Below, one piece after another: positions 14,147 through 18,744 of a stretch of 18,744 nucleotides of DNA. Positions within the stretch are counted from its first letter, which is position 1. Each line of letters starts with the position of its first letter. The notes beneath the pieces are model-generated. The model searched no databases. It was not told the DNA's origin and worked only from the letters and a program-made list of their open reading frames with translations. Source of the DNA: Aphodosoma sp045126975 (GTDB taxonomy: Bacteria; Bacteroidota; Bacteroidia; Bacteroidales; Paludibacteraceae); the NCBI GenBank assembly GCA_045126975.1, contig JBGVPL010000011.1:1-18744 (forward strand), in the 5' to 3' direction. A program made the position numbers and the translations under genes.

Positions 14147-15271
14147 ATGAAATTTACGGTATCAAGTTCATTGCTTCTTAGTCGCCTACAAATGGTGGGC
14201 AAAGTGATTAGCTCAAAAAACACTATGGCTATTTTGGACAATTTCTTGCTCCAAGTAAATGGTAACACACTTACAATCACTGCTACTGACCTCGAAACTA
14301 CACTTACTACAACTCTTGAAATCGATAATCAAGAAGGTGATATAACTATTGCTTTGCCAGCAAAATTGTTGATGGATTCGCTCAAAGAATTCCCAGAACA
14401 ACCACTTTGCTTTGACATCAACCCTGAAAACTTGGCTGTTGTATTCCGCACAGAAACAGGTAATTATAACTTCATTGGTCAAAACGGAAATGAATATCCA
14501 AAAGCTCCTGCATTGAAAGAAGAAAACTTCAAATGCACAATGGATGCTGCGGTACTTGGTGCTGGTGTTGGCAAAACTGCTTTTGCGGCTGCAACAGAAG
14601 ACCTTCGTCCTACAATGACAGGTATCTTCTTCCGTTTCGACAATACAGGTGTTACTTTCGTGGCTACTGACGCTCACAAACTTGTACGCCTTATCAACAA
14701 AACTGTTCAAACTGAAAACGAAGCATCTTTCATCCTTCCTCGTAAAGCTGCAAATATGGTTAAAAACCTTGTTGCAAGCGAAAAAGGCGAAGTTCGTATC
14801 AGCTTCGATGACAAAAATATTGTTTTCGAAATGCCTTCATACGTGATGATTTGCCGTCAAATCGAAGGTCGCTTCCCTAACTATAATGGTGTTATTCCAC
14901 AAAATAACCCATACGAAATCATCCTTGACCGTCACCAATTTATCAGCTCAATCAAACGTATCATCGCATTTGCTAATCAAGGCACTTACCTCGTGAAATT
15001 GAGCATTTCGACAGGCAAAATGACTCTCTCAGCTCAAGATATTGATTTTAGCATCTCAGCTCAAGAGACTATCCCTTGCCAATTCGAAGGCGAATCAATC
15101 AACATCGGTTTCAAAGCTCCACTTTTGGTTGATATCCTCAATGGTATCTCAAGCAATGAAGTTCGTTTGCAATTGGCTGACCCATCACGCGCAGGTATTA
15201 TTCTTCCTCTTGAAAATGAAGAAAATGAAGATATGCTCACATTGTTGATGCCTATGCTTATTAACGAATAA
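14147..15271 (+). CDS. dnaN: DNA polymerase III beta sliding clamp
   Basis: DnaN forms the ring-shaped dimer that holds the replicative polymerase on DNA. The 374-residue protein has three clamp folds in a row: MKFTVSSSLLLSRL at the start, TGIFFRFDNTGVTFVATDAHKL in the middle domain (the ATDxHRL-type signature), and FPNYNGVIP leading to the third domain, with the C-terminal LLMPMLINE in place of the usual LMPMR-type end. Length is normal. It follows gyrB by 105 bp and precedes prmC; dnaA and recF, often next to dnaN in other phyla, are absent. Confidence 0.96.
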   Translation: MKFTVSSSLLLSRLQMVGKVISSKNTMAILDNFLLQVNGNTLTITATDLETTLTTTLEIDNQEGDITIALPAKLLMDSLKEFPEQPLCFDINPENLAVVFRTETGNYNFIGQNGNEYPKAPALKEENFKCTMDAAVLGAGVGKTAFAAATEDLRPTMTGIFFRFDNTGVTFVATDAHKLVRLINKTVQTENEASFILPRKAANMVKNLVASEKGEVRISFDDKNIVFEMPSYVMICRQIEGRFPNYNGVIPQNNPYEIILDRHQFISSIKRIIAFANQGTYLVKLSISTGKMTLSAQDIDFSISAQETIPCQFEGESINIGFKAPLLVDILNGISSNEVRLQLADPSRAGIILPLENEENEDMLTLLMPMLINE

Positions 15272-15279
15272 TTGCTTTT

Positions 15280-15329
15280 AATGTATAATACATAATGCAT
15301 AATTCATAATTTTATGGGTTATGCATTAT
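15280..15329 (+). repeat. Heptad array with terminator-like hairpin after dnaN
   Basis: AATGTAT, AATACAT, AATGCAT, AATTCAT, AATTTTA (15280-15314) have a 7-bp period. Part of it, TAATGCATAA (15293-15302), is perfectly complementary to TTATGCATTA (15319-15328), with one more A-T pair outside. TTTG follows, so it may terminate dnaN weakly. Confidence 0.75.
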
Positions 15330-15339
15330 TTGTATAGAC

Positions 15340-15381
15340 ATGAGACACGAGATGAAAGATACGAGATACGAGATACAAGAC
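15340..15381. repeat. Heptad array ACGAGAT-type supplying the prmC start
   Basis: ATGAGAC, ACGAGAT, GAAAGAT, ACGAGAT, ACGAGAT, ACAAGAC keep an exact 7-bp period. The first unit begins with the ATG that opens the prmC frame; translation gives MRHEMKDTRYEIQD. Confidence 0.88.
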
Positions 15382-16260
15382 AATACGCCATATTGTCCCT
15401 CTGTTTTAGGGGGACGAACCCAACGGGCGGAGGGGGTCAAAATCAACCCTCCACTTATTACACCACAAGTCAAACGCATGTTGATGAGCCATATTACTGG
15501 TTTGTCAACAGCTCAATTATTAGCTGAACCAAATTTGCAACTTACGGAAGAACAGCAAAAATGGTTTGATAATGCAATTGTAAGATTGCAAAACAATGAA
15601 CCGATACAACATATTTTGGGCTATACAACTTTCTACGGCAGAAAATTTAAGTGCGACCGCCGCGCCCTAGTACCTCGTCCTGAAACAGAAGAATTAGTTG
15701 ATTGGATTATAAATGATTGCTCAACTCTCAACTCTCAACTCCCAACTCTCAACATAGTTGACATTGGAACAGGAACAGGGTGTATTGCATTGTCGCTAGC
15801 TAAGGAATTAGTTAATGCTAAGGTGACTGCGCTTGATATTTCGGAAGAGGCTTTGTCAATTGCGAGAGAGAATGCTGAATTATTGGAGACAAAGAATGTT
15901 GATTTCATTAAAGGGGATATATTAAATAAAACTTTCAACTCTCAACTTTCGACTTTCAACTTTATAGTGAGTAATCCACCATACGTTCGTGAATGTGAAA
16001 AAGTCGACATGGAGGCTAATGTTCTTGATTATGACCCTCATACCGCTTTATTTGTATCGGACAATGACCCATTAATATTCTACCGCACTATTGCTGAATT
16101 TGCATTGACACACCTTGCTCCTGATGGAGCTCTCTATTTTGAAATAAATCAATATCTTGGTCAGGAAACTTGCGATTTATTAGTTGCATTGGGATATAAA
16201 AATGTAGAGCTTAGAAAAGATATTAACGACAATCCACGAATGATAAAAGCAACATTATGA
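15340..16260 (+). CDS. prmC: PrmC, release factor glutamine methyltransferase, with repeat-derived segments
   Basis: PrmC methylates the GGQ glutamine of peptide release factors. The conserved parts are present: HITGLSTAQLL, FYGRKF, RPETEELVDW, the SAM-binding IVDIGTGTGCIAL (139-151) and the catalytic NPPY (212-215). Three stretches are repeat-derived: residues 1 to about 35 (heptads plus hairpin copy 3), residues 128-138 just before the SAM-binding strand, and residues 198-207 just before the NPPY strand. All keep the frame, making 306 residues against a usual 275-290. Part of the native N-terminal helix seems replaced. If the leader is not translated, the start may be ATG 15478. The TGA at 16258 is the first three bases of another heptad array. 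Followed closely by recX. Confidence 0.9.
   Translation: MRHEMKDTRYEIQDNTPYCPSVLGGRTQRAEGVKINPPLITPQVKRMLMSHITGLSTAQLLAEPNLQLTEEQQKWFDNAIVRLQNNEPIQHILGYTTFYGRKFKCDRRALVPRPETEELVDWIINDCSTLNSQLPTLNIVDIGTGTGCIALSLAKELVNAKVTALDISEEALSIARENAELLETKNVDFIKGDILNKTFNSQLSTFNFIVSNPPYVRECEKVDMEANVLDYDPHTALFVSDNDPLIFYRTIAEFALTHLAPDGALYFEINQYLGQETCDLLVALGYKNVELRKDINDNPRMIKATL
15386..15440 (+). repeat. G-run hairpin element, copy 3 (inside prmC)
   Basis: It starts with CGCCATATTGTCC, shared with copy 1, then TCCCTCT and AGGGGGA around a short loop (one C-to-T change makes a G-T pair), a central stem CCC, loop AAC, GGG, and GGAGGGGGTC. Here the coding strand is opposite to that in the glycosyltransferase, and the gene reads it as YCPSVLGGRTQRAEGVK. 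Confidence 0.9.
15721..15753. repeat. Heptad array TCAACTC inside prmC
   Basis: TCAACTC three times, CCAACTC, then TCAAC. It encodes STLNSQLPTLN between WIIND and the SAM-binding strand IVDIGTG, where other PrmC proteins have a short linker. Confidence 0.9.
15930..15964. repeat. Second heptad array AACTTTC inside prmC
   Basis: AACTTTC, AACTCTC, AACTTTC, GACTTTC, AACTTTA. It encodes TFNSQLSTFNF between GDILN and IVSNPPY, a loop position in the methyltransferase fold. Confidence 0.9.
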
Positions 16261-16290
16261 GTTGAAAGGTGAGAGTTGAAAGTTGAAAAT
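16258..16290. repeat. Heptad array between prmC and recX
   Basis: TGAGTTG, AAAGGTG, AGAGTTG, AAAGTTG, AAAAT. The prmC stop codon TGA is its first three bases. It precedes recX by about 35 bp. Confidence 0.82.
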
Positions 16291-16323
16291 ATTAAAAACT
16301 CATCAATAAATTTAAAAATTACG

Positions 16324-16770
16324 ATGAATGATATTTTATTAAACAAGGCAGCGATATATGCCTCGAGATGTGAGCATTGCGAGAGCGAAGTGAGGGAGAA
16401 ATTGTTGGGTTGGGGAGGTTCAGAAGGAGAGGCAGATGAGATAATTACGTATCTCACAGAGGAGCGTTATATTGATAATCAGCGGTATGCAAATAGTTAT
16501 ACTCGTGATAAATTCCGTTTCAACCATTGGGGGAAATATAAAATAGGTATGATGTTACGCAGTAAAGATATTTGCAATGAGATAATAGAAGAGGCTTTGA
16601 ATCAGATTGGTGAAGAGGAATATTTAGAAAAATTAGAACAGATATTACGTGATAAATTGCGTTCGCTCAAATATTCATCGGAATATGAAAAAAAGGGCAA
16701 ACTATTTAAGTTTGCCCTGTCGCGCGGATTTGAGAGTTCCGCTATTTCAAAGGTTATAGATGGTCTATAA
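16324..16770 (+). CDS. recX: RecX regulatory protein
   Basis: RecX binds and limits RecA filaments. The 148-residue protein from ATG 16324 has the helical RecX pattern: AAIYASRCEHCESEVREKLLGW at the start, ITYLTEERYIDNQRYANSYTRDKF in the middle and a C-terminal FALSRGFESSAISKVI. The frame extends upstream to a TTG at 16276, but that lies in a heptad array and ATG 16324 matches the usual family start. No RecA gene is in view. The 3' part holds a hairpin (16695-16717) that works as terminator on the other strand, and the stop codon lies in a second terminator stem. Confidence 0.92.
   Translation: MNDILLNKAAIYASRCEHCESEVREKLLGWGGSEGEADEIITYLTEERYIDNQRYANSYTRDKFRFNHWGKYKIGMMLRSKDICNEIIEEALNQIGEEEYLEKLEQILRDKLRSLKYSSEYEKKGKLFKFALSRGFESSAISKVIDGL
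16688..16717 (-). terminator. Intrinsic terminator for topA located inside recX
   Basis: On the minus strand GGGCAAACT, a 5-nt loop and AGTTTGCCC form a perfect 9-bp stem followed by TTTTTTT. It lies about 60 nt beyond the topA stop, within the recX coding region (residues KKGKLFKFAL), so topA mRNA would be antisense to the recX 3' end. Confidence 0.85.
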
Positions 16771-16786
16771 CCTTTTATTTTTTCTT
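16749..16786 (+). terminator. Intrinsic terminator of recX
   Basis: AAAGGTTATAGA (16749-16760) pairs with TCTATAACCTTT (16764-16775) around TGG, followed by TATTTTTTC. The stem overlaps the recX stop codon, and its right arm touches the topA stop codon at 16775-16777. Confidence 0.85.
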
Positions 16787-18744
16787 GGTGCGGGTAGTTT
16801 TCTTTTTGGTTGTACCTTTGGATTTGTTGGCTTCGTTGGCAATGATTTCTTGACATTGCTCAAGTGTGAGGTCGGCTGCTACTATGCCTTTAGGGAGCTT
16901 GTAGTTTTCGCCAGCGTGCGTGATATAGGCACCAAAACGACCATTCAATACAAGAATGTCTTCCGCTTCGAATTTCTTGATTTCACGGTTCTTGTCGGCT
17001 TGACGTTTTTCAGCTATAAGCTCAACAGCACGTTCGCGAGTAACGGTCAATGGATCTTCATCTTTAGGGATTGATACATAGCTCTTTCCGTGACGTACAT
17101 AAGGTCCGAATTTGCCTACACCTACACTCAATGATTCGCCTTCATATTCACCTAAATCGACTGGAAGTTTGAAGAGTTCGAGGGCTTCTTCCAAAGTAAG
17201 AGCTTCCATAGATTGACCTGCGCGGAGAGATGCGAATTTTGGTTTTTCTTCATCAGATGCCAAACCAATTTGTGCAACAGGGCCAAAACGACCAATCTTA
17301 ACAAATACAGGACGACCTGATACAGGGTCAATACCTAACTCGCGCTCACCTGCTTTCTTGCCTGTAGAGTGCATTGCCTCTTCTACATTCGGGTGGAATT
17401 GAGTATAGAAACCATCAATGTTTTTAGTCCATTCGAGTTTGCCTTCAGCAATTTTATCAAAATCGAGCTCGACGCGAGCAGTGAAGTTGTAGTCCATGAT
17501 ATTTGGGAAATTGGCTAATAGATAGTCATTTACCACAATACCTATATCGGTTGGAGAGAGTTTGCCTTTTTCAATAGAAGCTTTTTCGACCTTATCTTCC
17601 TCCTTGATTTTTCCGTTTTTGAGAGTAAGTATACGATAAGGACGAGCCTCGTTTTGAATTTCTTTTTTCTCTACATAGTCACGTGCTAAAATAGTTGAAA
17701 TAGTTGGCGCATAGGTAGATGGACGACCAATGCCTAATTCCTCTAATTTGCGAACGAGAGATGCCTCAGTGTAGCGAGCAGGACGTTGAGTAAAACGCTC
17801 TTGGGCTTGCATTTGAGACATAGAGAGGATTTCGCCTTCGGCAAGTTTTGGGAGCATACCTTCAGCGCTTTGAGACGCAATATATTGCGTCTCTACCATT
17901 GAATCGTCGTCGGTTGATTCCATATAGACATTCAAGAAACCATCGAATTTCAATACCTCGCCTGTAGCCACGAATTTCTCATCGGAATTGTCGATATTGA
18001 TAACAGCAGTAGTTTTTTCGAACTCAGCATCAGCCATTTGACTGGCTATAGTACGTTTCCAGATGAGGTCGTAAAGTTTGCGCTCTTGGGCTGTGCCTTC
18101 GATTTCGTGAACATTGATATATGTCGGACGAATAGCTTCGTGGGCTTCTTGCGCTCCTTTAGATTTAGTGCTATATTGACGGCGTTTGTAATATTTTTCG
18201 CCTGCCATTTCGAGAATTTCGGCTTTCGCTGTATTCAATGCCAAATCAGAGAGATTGACAGAGTCGGTACGCATGTAGGTGATTTTTCCGCTCTCGTACA
18301 ACGATTGAGCCACGCGCATAGTGGTAGCCACAGGGAAACCATACTTGCGAGATGCTTCTTGTTGAAGAGTTGATGTTGTGAAAGGAGCAGCAGGTGTACG
18401 ACGAGTAGGACGAGTCTCGATACTTTCGACATTATAATTGGCTGATATTGCAGACTCTAAGAATGATTTTGCTTCTGCCTCAGTGGCAAAACGATTGCGC
18501 AACTCGGCTTTGAATTCTACGTCTTGACCTGCTTCGTTTTTCACTTTGAAAGTGGCTACTACACGGAAAGATGCTTCGGCTTGGAATTGTTGGATTTCAC
18601 GCTCACGCTCAACAACAAGACGGACAGTGACAGATTGTACGCGACCAGCAGAGAGCGATGGTTTGATTTTGCGCCAAAGGACAGGTGAAAGTTCGAAACC
18701 TACGATACGGTCGAGAACACGACGAGCTTGTTGGGCATCTACGA
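16775..18744 (-). CDS. topA: DNA topoisomerase I, 5' end outside window
   Basis: TopA relaxes negative supercoils by cutting one strand. The minus-strand frame is open across the window edge (about 656 codons seen), starting inside DAQQARRVLDRIVGFELSPVLW, so the N-terminal TOPRIM domain is missing only because of the window. The active-site tyrosine lies in ITYMRTDSVNLS (Tyr codon at 18277-18275). The C-terminal part has three Topo-C repeats (GRFGPVAQIG, GKFGPYVRHG, GRFGAYITHAG) and no cysteine zinc fingers, and ends in a lysine-rich tail KKKTTRTKKK. An internal ATG at 18544 is not the start. It converges with recX; the two stop codons are five bases apart. Confidence 0.95.
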   Translation of the reverse strand, partial: VDAQQARRVLDRIVGFELSPVLWRKIKPSLSAGRVQSVTVRLVVEREREIQQFQAEASFRVVATFKVKNEAGQDVEFKAELRNRFATEAEAKSFLESAISANYNVESIETRPTRRTPAAPFTTSTLQQEASRKYGFPVATTMRVAQSLYESGKITYMRTDSVNLSDLALNTAKAEILEMAGEKYYKRRQYSTKSKGAQEAHEAIRPTYINVHEIEGTAQERKLYDLIWKRTIASQMADAEFEKTTAVINIDNSDEKFVATGEVLKFDGFLNVYMESTDDDSMVETQYIASQSAEGMLPKLAEGEILSMSQMQAQERFTQRPARYTEASLVRKLEELGIGRPSTYAPTISTILARDYVEKKEIQNEARPYRILTLKNGKIKEEDKVEKASIEKGKLSPTDIGIVVNDYLLANFPNIMDYNFTARVELDFDKIAEGKLEWTKNIDGFYTQFHPNVEEAMHSTGKKAGERELGIDPVSGRPVFVKIGRFGPVAQIGLASDEEKPKFASLRAGQSMEALTLEEALELFKLPVDLGEYEGESLSVGVGKFGPYVRHGKSYVSIPKDEDPLTVTRERAVELIAEKRQADKNREIKKFEAEDILVLNGRFGAYITHAGENYKLPKGIVAADLTLEQCQEIIANEANKSKGTTKKKTTRTKKK

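Noticed and set aside
16276..16323. TTG at 16276 as recX start
   Set aside because: It lies in a heptad array and adds 16 residues not typical of RecX; ATG 16324 fits the family.
18542..18544. ATG at 18544 as topA start
   Set aside because: The frame continues upstream with well conserved TopA sequence to the window edge.

Overview
The window looks like a low-GC chromosomal segment from the phylum Bacteroidota, most likely order Bacteroidales. The evidence is a set of promoters of the Bacteroides type (TTTG, about 20 bp, TAnnTTTG), no clear Shine-Dalgarno sequences, two lipoproteins with acidic residues just after the lipobox cysteine, and proteins that read like Bacteroidales homologues throughout (GyrB, DnaN, TopA without zinc-finger cysteines, two MFKGxPKG-type peptide transporters). 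I cannot name the genus from sequence alone. There are no rRNA or tRNA genes, no CRISPR array, no transposase and no prophage gene.

Layout. 1-1108 (-): 3'-truncated glycosyltransferase of the PLNWGLGHATR type. 1109-1870 (-): radical SAM protein. 2098-2508 (+): TsaE, ending convergently with two related lipoprotein genes (2544-4357, -). 4518-7987 (-): two POT peptide transporters. 8076-11904 (-): a probable transcription unit read from 11904 downward, with a chromate-transporter half pair, TcdA, a LolD-like ATPase and a PlsC-like acyltransferase. A divergent promoter region at 11929-12023 separates this unit from gyrB, dnaN, prmC and recX on the + strand. topA (-, 5'-truncated) converges on recX.

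The protein functions are mostly core metabolism: t6A and ct6A tRNA modification (TsaE, TcdA), release-factor methylation (PrmC), DNA topology and replication (GyrB, DnaN, TopA, RecX), envelope biogenesis (LolD-like ATPase, acyltransferase, lipoproteins) and peptide uptake.

The most unusual content is repetitive DNA. (i) More than a dozen short arrays with an exact 7-bp period but a different heptamer at each locus fill many of the gaps between genes. Several run right up to, or supply, start and stop codons. (ii) A roughly 50-bp G-run/C-run hairpin element occurs three times; its small central stem differs in sequence between copies but stays complementary. (iii) Both repeat types also lie inside two protein-coding genes, the glycosyltransferase and prmC, with the reading frame kept open, so they would add low-complexity peptide segments to otherwise conserved enzymes. 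This resembles known in-frame palindromic repeats (Rickettsia RPEs) and cyanobacterial heptanucleotide STRRs in style, but I do not recognise this particular combination. A database and comparative-genome search is needed to say whether it has been described.
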